A stretch of 64,000 nucleotides of DNA, from contig NC_080045.1 of assembly GCF_012489685.1 (NCBI RefSeq), positions 13,913,648 through 13,977,647 of the forward strand. Reading direction: 5' to 3'. Made by a program: the position numbers and the translations under genes. Positions 32,199 through 41,760 of this stretch are shown here, piece by piece. The notes under the pieces were generated by a model. That model ran no database searches, was not told the origin of the DNA, and worked only from the letters and a program-made list of their open reading frames with translations. Origin of the DNA: Lotus japonicus (Eukaryota; Streptophyta; Magnoliopsida; Fabales; Fabaceae). Positions within the stretch are counted from its first letter, which is position 1; the number at the start of each line of letters is the position of its first letter.

Positions 32199-32249
32199 AA
32201 CCGTTGATCTTAAAGTGCTTTTTGAATCAACAACGGTTATTTGATAAAA
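32199..32249 (+). promoter_or_regulatory. Possible internal promoter upstream of env-like ORF (B)
   Basis: AACCGTT (32199-32205), AACGGTT (32232-32238) and GATAAAA (32243-32249) lie within 51 bp, about 150 bp upstream of the env-like ATG. AACGG is the core of plant MYB-bound motifs. The same block is present in element A. The promoter call is inference. Confidence 0.3.
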
Positions 32250-32396
32250 CCCACTATACACACACGTTCTCTCTCACTTCCGGTTTTCACTCTCGCACTC
32301 CCTGCTTTTCAAAACTGCCTCCTTCGTGATTTCTCTCTCGATCTCTCTTCATCCTTCAAACTTCATCTTCTACCTCAAACCTTCAACCTCTTCAAA

Positions 32397-35246
32397 ATGG
32401 TGAGACAAACCAGAAGATCTACTGCAGATGCACCTCAGTTCCCTCACATGGTAGTCGGTTTGGCAACGGGTCAACGGGGCTCTGAGAACCCAGCACAAGA
32501 ACAAGTTCAAGCTCAAGAGGAGATTGTTCCTATTGCAGAACGGGGCTGTGCCGTTCACTGTGTATTTCCTCCTGAGGAACTCCAAGTCCTGGCAGAATGG
32601 AGATTCAACCTCGACAACTTGGCTGCAAATGGGTTTGATCTCCGTCCTGAAGTCCAAGCTCAAGGTTGGGGAAACTACTTCAATCGACTTCGAGGACCGG
32701 TGTATGAGAAGCTAGTAAAGGAATTCTGGAAGCACGCTGATTGTGATGACACTCAGGTGGTCTCTTACATACTGGGTAGGAAGATCATCATCACGGAGAA
32801 GTCATTCGTGAATCTGCTAGGTGCAGAAACTGCTCATGGGTATCGGTTCTCACTGACGGAATCGAAGCTGAAACCCAGAACCAAGGACATCGTCAACAAG
32901 GCCCTGTACACCACCTTCAAACCGGGCAAGACGAGCTACAAAGTGATGGACCTTCAACCCAAACTCAGGGTCTGGCACAAGATCCTGCTCAACTGCATCA
33001 ATCAACGACCAAAGGGCAGTTCTCCAGACTACATCAACTTCAATCAGAAGGCGATGCTGTTCTTCATTCAAGACAAGGAGAAGATCTGCCTTCCCTACTT
33101 CCTGTTCTCCTATTTGAAGGAATGCATCCGGAAGTCTCGCACCACCTCCTCCATCAAGTCAGCCATCAAATATATCCCTTTTGGGAGGCTGATCTCAGAC
33201 TTTCTCATTGAAAGCAACTTGGTGCAAGATTTGATCAATGCTGGTTGCACAGAGGATTTGAGCACAATTGTTAGCGATGTCTTCACTGCCAACTCTCTGA
33301 AGAAGATGGGTTTGGTCCAGAAGAAGATTGCTCCTGCTCATGAGGACACATCTTCTGAGATCAGAGGAAGAAGAATGCCTCTGAATGACTACCCTCTGTG
33401 GACTCAAGCAGACCATCCTGAAGCCATCAGATGCTATGTTGAAGACCTCAGGGCTCAAGGATTCGAGATTGACCTTGATGATTTCGTCAGCAGACTTCCA
33501 CCAGCTCCAGAGTTTCCTTCTCCTCCCAAGAAGAAAACCAAGAGGAAGATGGTTCTGGACGAATCCTCAGAGGAATCTGATGTCCCTCTGGTCAAGAAGG
33601 CGAAGAGCAAGCCTGATGATGATGATGGTGATGATAGTGAGGATGGTCCTCCAAAGAAGAAGCAGAAGAAAGTCAGAATTGTGGTGAAGCCTACTCGGGT
33701 GGAACCAGCTGCTGCAGAGGTCAGAAGGACTGAACCTCCTGCCAGAGTGACTCGATCATCAGCACATACAAGTAAGCCTGCACTTACCTCTGATGATGAT
33801 TTGAATTTATTTGATGCACTCCCAATTTCTGCCTTACTCCAACACTCTTCAAATCCTCTCACTCCTATTCATGAATCCCAGCCAGCCGCACAAACCACCT
33901 CTCCACCACATTCCCCAAGATCTTCATTCTTTCAACCTTCTCCTACTGAAGCACCACTCTGGAATTTGCTTCAGAACCAACCCTCTAGGTCAGAAGATCC
34001 AACCTCTCTCCTTACCATTCCATACGACCCATTACCTTCTGAACCCATCATCCCCAACCAACCAGAACCCAAACCAACAGAACCACAACCCAGAACGTCT
34101 GATCACTCTGCTCCCAGAGCATCAGCACGTCCTGCTGTCAGAACCACGGATACAGACTCTTCATCAGCCTTCACACCTGTATCCTTCCCCATCAATGTCA
34201 TTGACTCTCCTCCCTCCAATACCTCTGAATCACTTAGAAAATTCATGGAGGTTAGGAAAGAGAAGGTATCTGCCTTGGAAGAATATTACCTTACCTGTCC
34301 AAGCCCTAGGCAATATCCTGGCCCTAGACCTGAACGTCTAGTTGACCCAGATGAACCTATCTTGGCCAATCCTATCCAAGAGGCAGACCCCTTTGTCCAA
34401 CAGGCTCACCCTGTCCCTGACCAACAAGAGCCAATTCAACCAGACCCTGAACCTGAACAATCAGTATCTAACCAATCCTCGGTTAGATCACCTCACCCTC
34501 TGGTTGAAACTTCAGACCCTCACCGTGGAACCTCTGAACCCAATGCTCCCATAATTAACATTGGTTCTCCACAAGGTGCCTCTGAAGCTCATAGCAGCAA
34601 TCACCCAGCCTCTCCTGCACCCAACCTCTCCATCATTCCCTATACTCACCTTCAACCCACATCTCTCTCTGAGTGCATCAATATTTTCAATCATGAAGCC
34701 TCCTTGAGGCTCCGCAATGTGCACGGTCAGACTGACCTCAGTGAGAATGCTGAAAATGTGGCTGATGAGTGGAACAATTTGAGCACTTGGCTGGTGGCTC
34801 AGTTTCCCGTTATGCTGCAGCTCCTGCATGCAGAGGGAAGTCAGAGCATTGAGGCTGCAAAGCAAAGGTTTGCTAGGAGGGTGGCTCTTCATGAACTCGA
34901 ACAGAGAACCAAGCTTCTTGAAGCCATTGAAGAAGCCAAGAGACAGAAAGAACAAGAAGAAGAAGCTGCCCGTCAAGCAGCAGCTCAGGCTGAACAAGCC
35001 AGACTTGAGGCAGAACGTCTTGAAGCTGAGGCTGAGGCAGAGCGACTTGCACCAGTTCTGTTTACTCCTGCTGCTTCTGCTTCCATTCCAGAACCTCAAG
35101 CTGCTCAGAACGTTCCTTCCAGCTCTACTCCGACAAGCTCATCCAGACTCGACATCATGGAACAACGTCTTGACACTCATGAATCCATGCTGATTGAGAT
35201 GAAGCACATGATGATGGAACTTCTGCGCCGTACTGACAAATCTTAG
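32397..35246 (+). CDS. env-like protein of SIRE element B (949 aa)
   Basis: Intact ORF of the same length as in element A, starting MVRQTRRSTAD with ATGG context. It differs from A at a handful of positions (for example EQVQAQEE for EQAQAQEE, MDLQPKL for MDLHPKL, PLPSEP for PLTSEP). Domain order is identical: N-terminal plant transposon-like domain, lysine-rich nuclear-type clusters (about 430-490), proline/serine-rich middle, alanine/glutamate coiled coil near the C-terminus. That the longest ORF stays open in both copies while gag and pol carry single-base shifts argues that the copies are young. Confidence 0.8.
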   Translation: MVRQTRRSTADAPQFPHMVVGLATGQRGSENPAQEQVQAQEEIVPIAERGCAVHCVFPPEELQVLAEWRFNLDNLAANGFDLRPEVQAQGWGNYFNRLRGPVYEKLVKEFWKHADCDDTQVVSYILGRKIIITEKSFVNLLGAETAHGYRFSLTESKLKPRTKDIVNKALYTTFKPGKTSYKVMDLQPKLRVWHKILLNCINQRPKGSSPDYINFNQKAMLFFIQDKEKICLPYFLFSYLKECIRKSRTTSSIKSAIKYIPFGRLISDFLIESNLVQDLINAGCTEDLSTIVSDVFTANSLKKMGLVQKKIAPAHEDTSSEIRGRRMPLNDYPLWTQADHPEAIRCYVEDLRAQGFEIDLDDFVSRLPPAPEFPSPPKKKTKRKMVLDESSEESDVPLVKKAKSKPDDDDGDDSEDGPPKKKQKKVRIVVKPTRVEPAAAEVRRTEPPARVTRSSAHTSKPALTSDDDLNLFDALPISALLQHSSNPLTPIHESQPAAQTTSPPHSPRSSFFQPSPTEAPLWNLLQNQPSRSEDPTSLLTIPYDPLPSEPIIPNQPEPKPTEPQPRTSDHSAPRASARPAVRTTDTDSSSAFTPVSFPINVIDSPPSNTSESLRKFMEVRKEKVSALEEYYLTCPSPRQYPGPRPERLVDPDEPILANPIQEADPFVQQAHPVPDQQEPIQPDPEPEQSVSNQSSVRSPHPLVETSDPHRGTSEPNAPIINIGSPQGASEAHSSNHPASPAPNLSIIPYTHLQPTSLSECINIFNHEASLRLRNVHGQTDLSENAENVADEWNNLSTWLVAQFPVMLQLLHAEGSQSIEAAKQRFARRVALHELEQRTKLLEAIEEAKRQKEQEEEAARQAAAQAEQARLEAERLEAEAEAERLAPVLFTPAASASIPEPQAAQNVPSSSTPTSSSRLDIMEQRLDTHESMLIEMKHMMMELLRRTDKS

Positions 35247-36656
35247 TCTTTTAGGATCTCTTCTTTTTCTTCCTTTTCCTTTTTTTTAACGTTGTTTTAT
35301 TTAAACTCTGCTTATTTACTTACTTTAATTTGTTCATTTGTGACTCTATATGCATATATCTATATATATTTGTGTCACATATGTTTGCAAAACCTGTTTT
35401 ATTCATAATTGTTCTATGTTTACATCATAATTCTTTCCATCATACATTATTCCCTATATCTAGAATGGAGGATCCTTCCTCATTCTTCTGCATTCTTGGC
35501 GCTGCTCCACTCTTTCCTTCTCCAGACGATCCAATGCATACTCTATGTTGCCAAGTTTGATGCTCAGATCATCTTTTTCTAGACTATCTTCTGTCGTCTT
35601 GAGTCTCTTTTCCACAGTCTCCTTCTCTTCCAGCAGATTCAGCTCCCGCTGGCAAAGCTCCTGAATCTCTTCCACGAAGCAGAGGAACTCCTTCAGATCT
35701 TTCTCCATCTCTGGACCAAGATCTTCTTCAAGCAGTGTCTTCGTCAGCTCTTGTATGGTCTTTGTACCATCGGGATGCCTAATATTGAGGAACATATCTT
35801 CCTCAAACGCCTTCCTTCTGAGCTCTTCTAATGCCATTCTGTATGATGCCATTTTTTTTTTTCTGAATATTATTCGAGGTGTGAAGCTTACCTTTCTCTC
35901 CAACGTTTTTATAGGCTTCACTTTCTCTCTGAAAGTTAATGCTCTTACAGTTTCTCGAGGTTAAGTACTTGGTAACTGACCCTTCTATTTCCTCACTTGA
36001 CCGGTGGTAAACGTTCATCCCTTGCATTAACTCTTCTATTTATTATCGCCTCACTCTGATTCTTACATCGTCTTCATTTTCTTTCAACTTAGACCTTCTC
36101 TACGGGGGAAGTACCTTGTACTTCAAGCTAAGTTTTTCACACCCCAAGCTTTTTGCTTATGACAAAAAGGGGGAGTAAACCCAGTTTTTGATGTGTAAGA
36201 TGTGTTAGTGTAACTTATTTTTCTTTTGGAGATTTTAAGAGTTCCACCTTCATGACCATAGATGTGTCACTGGGCAAATACAAGGAATACATTTCACTTC
36301 TTCTGAAGTGATTCTAAGTTGACTCTGATACCCAAGACTCTGATACCTTGTCCATGACTCTGATCACTTATGCGCTCTGATTATTCGTTTTTCATCTATG
36401 TCATAAGCTTTTCACTCTGAACTCTTATATGATTTAGCTCAGAATCTAGACTTTACTAACGTTTTCATCAAGTATTAGATTCAGGGGGAGCTAAGCTCAG
36501 AATCAAGCAGTGACTTGAATTCAGAATGAGCAAGATAAACTATTCACATCAGGATAAGTCTTATTCTATATCTCTAAACTCTGAGTGAATTCAGTTTAAT
36601 GTTTAAGAATTGTTCATCAAAAATCTTAGTTTTGTCATCATCAAAAAGGGGGAGAT
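35247..36656. other. 3' noncoding region of element B
   Basis: From the env-like stop to the 3' LTR. It holds the antisense ORF (35460-35852), an AAAAAGGGGGAGTAAA tract at about 36164-36179 and the LTR-adjacent polypurine tract (AAAAAGGGGGAGA, 36644-36656). Dispersed TCAGA/TCTGA words are frequent. Confidence 0.7.
35460..35852 (-). CDS. Antisense coiled-coil ORF of SIRE element B (130 aa)
   Basis: Same 130-aa product as 19585-19977 in element A, again opposite to gag-pol. It differs by few residues (YRMALEEL for YRKALEEL, IQELCQ for IQRLCQ). The start is the ATG at 35852 (MASYRMALEEL). Just upstream on the minus strand an A run replaces the TAAGAGAA seen in A. A TATA-like box (CCTATAAAA) lies 55-60 bp upstream at about 35907-35915. 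The frame is uninterrupted, which is informative because it is not protected by overlap with an element-sense gene. Confidence 0.7.
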   Translation of the reverse strand: MASYRMALEELRRKAFEEDMFLNIRHPDGTKTIQELTKTLLEEDLGPEMEKDLKEFLCFVEEIQELCQRELNLLEEKETVEKRLKTTEDSLEKDDLSIKLGNIEYALDRLEKERVEQRQECRRMRKDPPF

Positions 36657-37875
36657 TGTAAGATCAAGTTTTGATCTAGTAGTACAACTCTATGTTTTGA
36701 TGATTACAAGTTAACCTTTTGATATGAACAATTGTGGTACTCTAACGTGTTTTTCTGAGTGTGCTATCTACAGGCTCTGACCCTGACTCAATTTCACACA
36801 AATCAGAAGCACTGTGTATAAAGGGTAACCCAAGCAACGCTTTCGCATTCACCATGTTCAGTATGAACAGTGGAAAAGCTTCAGAAGATCTGAAGCTATA
36901 CAAACTCTGATGAGGACTCAGTCGCTAGAAGCTCTGATGATCCAGAAGTTCTGACAACCAAGAAACACTGAAGGTTCAGATGTTCCGATGGTGTAGAAGA
37001 CTCTGAAGATCCAGAAGCTGAATAGTGGAAACTCTGAAGTCCAGAAGCAAGAAACTCTGAAGGCCATGTTCTTCCCTCTGAGTTCAGAATCAGAAGATAC
37101 AATGGTCAGAGGATCTGTGCTATCCCTCTGACTCTGATCAACCGGCTTCACAAGTTCCAATACGAAGCATTCCTCTGATCAGAAGTCTCCTAGGTTAAAA
37201 GGTCAAGTCGCTATCCAAGTACAAAAGCAAGTGTACCTTCCTGACGACCTACCTAACGTTCTCAGCCACAGCAGAAGCTGGATTTTCCAGAACTGCCCTC
37301 CAACGGTAGCATTTCCCATGCAACGCTCAACCCTAATCCTTGGAGTATATATAGAGGCTGAAGATTGAAAGAAGCGGCTAGAAGAAGAAAAAAATATACA
37401 AGAAGCAATACACACGCGCAAGATATATTCTAAGCTTTCTTTCATCTTGTAATTTATTTTAGTTTACACTCAGCTTATTCAGAAGCAAACCCTTGTAAAC
37501 ACCAACCTCAAACAGTTGTTTGATTTTCCTTTAGGAGATCAAGGTTGATCGGATCCTAGAGAAGACTAAGAGAGTGAATCTTAGTGTGAGCTAAGTCAGT
37601 GTAATTGTTAGTCACTTGTAGGTTTCAAGTGCAGTTGTAACTCTTACCTGATTAGTGGATTGCCTTCATTCTAAGAAGGAAGAAATCACCTTAACGGGTG
37701 GACTGGAGTAGCTTGAGTGATTTATCAAGTGAACCAGGATAAAATCCTTGTGTGCTTTTCTATCTCTATCTTTTGCACTTAGTTCTCGAAAAGATTTGTT
37801 AAAATCTTTAAGGTGGTAGTTTTGTACTGAAAACGTTATTCAAACCCCCCCTTTCTACCGTTTTTCATACCTTCA
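36657..37875 (+). repeat. 3' LTR of SIRE element B
   Basis: TGTAAGATCAAGTTTTG ... ATACCTTCA, 1,219 bp, directly after the polypurine tract. TATATATAG lies at 37346-37354, with TCCAACGGTAG at 37299-37309. It is very similar to the A LTRs with a few substitutions and indels. Confidence 0.95.
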
Positions 37876-37977
37876 ACAATAACAATAACAAACAAGGAAA
37901 TGAGGCAAATAAGACGCTGTTATTATTACTAAATGAAAAAGGAGTACAGAGGATAGAAGGAACGAAGAACACTAGTC

Positions 37978-38394
37978 CTAGATATATAGGAAAGCACGGG
38001 AGTTCTTCATGGAGATAAGCTGAAGATGCAGGGGACGCACGTCCTGATCAATGGAGGCTAACTGGGTAGCCAGTTCTTCCTTCAGAGCTTCATTCTCCCG
38101 GACAACATCCTGATCGGCTTCTTCTTGATCTTCTTCATATTCCAGAAGCATACAAATGCCCTGGAACTGAGCTTCAATGTCCTTCCTGCGAGAGGTCAGA
38201 CGAAGGAGGTCGTTCAGAACTTCTTGAAGGTTCTGAAGACAGTGAGTCTGATGGGATGTCAGCCAACAGTTCAGAAGATTCTCAATCTTCACCAGAGCTT
38301 GAGAGATCTGAGATGAAGATAAGTTAACGCTCCATGGAAAGACTTGGTCAAATACCATAGTCTTGATTTCAGAGATCAATTCAACAGTAGTCAT
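37978..38394 (-). CDS. Small coiled-coil ORF of element D (138 aa)
   Basis: The ORF starts MTTVELISEIKTMVFDQ and is leucine-rich, with helices around residues 30-75 (ALVKIENLLNCW, LQNLQEVLNDLLRL) and an acidic stretch (LLEYEEDQEEADQD). It lies in the same place as the antisense 130-aa ORF of A and B (between env-like ORF and 3' end), but on the element-sense strand. I see no confident sequence similarity to that protein. A TTTATAATT box lies about 80 bp upstream of the ATG. The family is not recognised. Confidence 0.45.
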   Translation of the reverse strand: MTTVELISEIKTMVFDQVFPWSVNLSSSQISQALVKIENLLNCWLTSHQTHCLQNLQEVLNDLLRLTSRRKDIEAQFQGICMLLEYEEDQEEADQDVVRENEALKEELATQLASIDQDVRPLHLQLISMKNSRAFLYI

Positions 38395-38644
38395 GTTGAT
38401 TTAGAGGAGAAGAGAATTGAGATGAAGGAGTTGAGTGAGATTGAGATGTGATGAAGAGGAATGTACGCAGAGAATTATAAAGATGAAAAGTAACAGAAAA
38501 ACATGCATAAAACTCATCAAATCATAAAAGTATGTGAGTTACTAAGTGGACGGTGCATTGAATAAGAGAATAGAAATTAACACAGTCAACATGAATTAAA
38601 TTCACAGAAAACAAATAAATGCATGCAGGATAGATGAAGGGGGT

Positions 38645-40948
38645 TCAAGGCTTTGATGATGAAGGAAGATTCTCGATCAGATACTTCATCATAGCTTCCA
38701 TCTTGCTGGTGGATTCCTGAATCTGCCTACTTTGTTCAATCTGAACAAGTCCTTGTTGCTCAACCATCTGAAACAATCTTTGTTGATCATCTTGAATTCT
38801 GTCAATTCTGGCAGCAAGAGTAGCAACTTCTGGAGCTTGAGCAGAAGTAGGAACTTCTGGAGCTTGAGTATGAGTAGGAACTTCTGCCTCTGATGACATT
38901 TCAGCATCAACTAGAATTGGCACTTGCTTCTCAACTTCATCAACAGTTGCATCTTCCAGAATGACTATTCCGTCAGAGCTATCTTCTGCAACCTCTGCTG
39001 GAATCATCTCAGCATCTTCTGAGGTACATTCAGAAACAACATAGTGTCTTTCAGCCATAGCTCTTCTCAAGGGTTCACAAACCCTGTGCAGCACTCTCTG
39101 CCTTTGCTCATAAGCTCTCTCAGACGCATCATGAACTCTCAGACGTTTCTCATAGAGAAGCTGCTTCTGAAATTCATAAGCTCTGCTTTCTGACCATCTT
39201 CCGAAGGCAGACCACAGACCATCAACAAATGAAGCATCAAATTGATTATCAGTTACCTGATATAGCCATTTCAGTCTTCTGGTTGCCTCTTCAGAGAACT
39301 CCTGAATGAGTTGAATCAGATTTTGAGGTCGGAAGGAGGTTGCCAAGGTCAGGACAGGCTGGGGAGTTCTGGTTGCATTTGAGCTTGAAGCATTGGAGCT
39401 ATCAGTTCTGGGTTGTCTTGAAGGAATAGAATCAATCTCATGGTTCTTCTCTATTCCAGAATGATCAGATTCATCCATATGCTCAGCTTCAGAGATTGTT
39501 ACTTGCCTTTGCCTGGAGGTAGCAGTCTTCTCAAGTGAGGTAAAACTCAGATCTCGTGAGTTGACTACAGAGTAATTGGACAGAGACACATAGGAGGTTT
39601 CTGCAGCATCTTGAAGCTGATCCTCAAAATTGGAAGCAATTTGTTGAATTGGCTTCACATTGAAAGGAGGTTCAAGGATCTGAACATCATCATCCTCTTG
39701 TTCTTCCTCAGTAGGGAGCTCACTAGTTTGAGTCAAGAGGAGGGTCTTTGAAGTAGATGGAGGCTGGAGAGTGAAGTGTTGAACCAAGTTTCTCAGTGTA
39801 GCCTCACTTTGAACAATACCTTGAATGAAAGGATTGAGAGGAGGCACAGGTGCAGTTGTGGTGGATGTGGAAGAGGTGTGAATTGGGATGGATGGAATGG
39901 CAGTGGTAGCTGTTTGGATGTTTGATTGAGGAGCTTGTGTTTCAGCTTGGGAGAAGGCTTGTGTTTGAGGTTCTGTTTGAATGGAAGTTGTTTGGATTAG
40001 GGTTGGCATGGCAGTAGATATAGGCAGGGGTTGTTCAGGAATAACTACTAAAGCAGAATCAGAGTTAATGCTTTCAGTAATTACCTTACTTGATTCTCTG
40101 AGAGAGATGGAACTGGTGGGTCTAGCAGTCCTTGCAGGATCTGAAGCTGTCTTTGATCTCCTTTCTCTTTGGACTTCTGAGACCTTTTCAGATGCTTGCT
40201 ATGGTCCTGACTCCTTCTTCTGAAGTGGACCCTTCAGAGGCAGTTTCAACGTCTTGCCTATGGGTTCAATATCTGAATCAGTGGATTCTTCACCTTCTGC
40301 TGATTCCCTTATGACTTGAAGCACATTCTCAATGATTTCACAGTCATCCTGCTCAACTTCTTCTTGAACTTGGGCTTTTTGAATTCTCTGCCTTTTTACC
40401 AGAGGAATATCGTCCTCGGTTTCCTCATCAGATGATTCTTCAATAATTGCTTTCCTCTTGACATTCCTTCTAGGTGGAACTTCTTCTTCTTGAGTTCCAG
40501 ATGAAGAATCCATAGGGCTCTCAGAGGAATAAGATTGAGATTCCTCATATGACTCTTCTGGAGTTCTTTCAGGAGAGGGTTCTGGAACTGATTCCCTGAT
40601 GACTACCGACTTGGATGCAGCTTTCTTCCTTTTAGGTTCTTCGATCAGAATCCCTTTGCCCTTGGGATCTGAAGGCTTGCTGGTTGTCTTCTTTGCTCTC
40701 CTTGTTGGCATCTCAGAAGGACTGTCAGGAAGAGTCCTGACAAACTCTTCAAGAGTGATTTTATCTCCATTGCTTCTGAGCATTCTTACATATTCCAGAA
40801 TGCTTGTTGGATTGTCCTTCTTGGACCAGAGAGGAAAGTCATCAACAGGATAGTTCTTCTGACGAACCTCTTCAGAGGTATCTTCTGTGGGCTCAACTTG
40901 GACTTTCTCAATGATTTGCATTCTTTTCAACTTGGTTCCAAAATGTTT
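38645..40948 (-). pseudogene. env-like protein of element D, truncated, one nonsense codon
   Basis: Homologous to the middle and C-terminal part of the A/B env-like protein: KRMQIIEKVQVEP ... NYPVDDFPLWSKKDNP matches KKMGLVQKKIAP ... PLNDYPLWTQADHP, followed by lysine-rich clusters, a proline/serine/threonine-rich middle and a C-terminal coiled coil. The frame is open across the right boundary without a start, so the N-terminus is missing. A single in-frame TAG (40199-40201, followed by CAAGCA) interrupts it; the frame continues to the stop at 38645. It is clearly a different subfamily from A and B. Confidence 0.75.
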
Positions 40949-41109
40949 CTCCCATACTTTTTAAGTTAAGAGAGCATTTATGCGAGGATTGTATGCTAAT
41001 GTGCTAAGTTGGGGGGAGTGAAGGCTTTGATATATTTTTGTTAGTTTTCTATCCTTTGTATATATAATGTTTGAAAAAAAAATTGCTTGTGCATAGTCTA
41101 TCTAAAAAC

Positions 41110-41140
<31 letters not shown>

Positions 41141-41760
41141 TGATTGGAAAAGAATGGAAATGAGAAGAAAAGGGGTTTATGTGCATGAAATTGTGTAAAA
41201 GGGGTGAAAAAAGAGGGTTGGTAGAAGGAGAGTGAAAAATGTTCATAATTTTTGCATGAATCCAAATGTAATTGCTCTCTTGACTTGAAAATATCTTGAA
41301 ATCTAGAAAAACCAATTTTCTTGATAACCCTAGCCACATTACAACCCAGAAAGACCATTGTGATTTTTGAGTTTCCATGCAGTTTTAATAGTTGATGAGA
41401 CAGGTAACAAGTTTGACATGTTGTGAATCAATGGCTGAATAGTGTGAAACACTTACCTTATAGAGAATTGAAGAGTAGTGAATAGTTTGATGAGAATTTG
41501 AATGGTTCCCTGATTGAAGAGTATTGGATTCAATGTTATGCCAATGATTTCATGCTGGTGTGTTTTTGTATCATTACTGTAACCATTTGTTGTGGGCTTC
41601 ACATGTTCTAGTTGGTAATTGATGCTTGAATCATGCTTGTGAAAAGAAACTTTGACATTAGTAGTTCATATGCCATGCTTGTTCAAGAACCTTTGTGAAT
41701 ATGTTTTGTTAGCCAATACCTTTTGTTTGAGGACAAACAAAGTTTCAAGTTTGGGGGAGT
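40949..41760 (+). mobile_element. Athila unit E0: 3' internal end with PPT
   Basis: Matches 48468-49296 of unit E1: AATGTTTCTCCCATAC at the start, a GGGGGGAGTGAAGG purine tract, an A/AAAG-rich stretch, and finally the LTR-adjacent PPT CAAGTTTGGGGGAGT (to 41760). It is the tail of an upstream Athila unit whose body is replaced by D. Confidence 0.85.

Larger units (their letters stand above)
29694..37875 (+). mobile_element. SIRE copia element B (5' part missing at gap)
   Basis: Plus-strand copy with pol (from mid-integrase), env-like ORF, antisense 130-aa ORF and 3' LTR, collinear with element A and almost identical to it. The copy ends precisely at its LTR terminus CTTCA (37875), beyond which sequence D begins. 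It forms with A an inverted pair facing the gap. Confidence 0.93.
37876..40948 (-). mobile_element. SIRE-like element D, 3' internal fragment
   Basis: Minus-strand remnant containing the C-terminal two thirds of an env-like ORF and a downstream small ORF, bounded on the left by the B LTR and on the right by Athila sequence at 40949. No LTR, pol or gag of D is in the window. The right boundary falls inside the coding frame, so D was cut by recombination, deletion or assembly joining rather than ending naturally. Confidence 0.75.

Noticed and set aside
34342..34554. Overlapping ORFs within the env-like and gag genes on other frames
   Set aside because: They mirror low-complexity codons of the real gene and recur as shadows in both A and B.
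17558..37875. Palindromic assembly artefact
   Set aside because: The two arms differ at many single positions, stop exactly at LTR termini and have unrelated outer flanks (element C and fragment D), as expected of two separate insertions.
40199..40201. Programmed read-through stop in the D env-like ORF
   Set aside because: TAG is followed by CAAGCA, which does not fit CARYYA, and the homologous ORFs in A and B have no stop there; a nonsense mutation is simpler.
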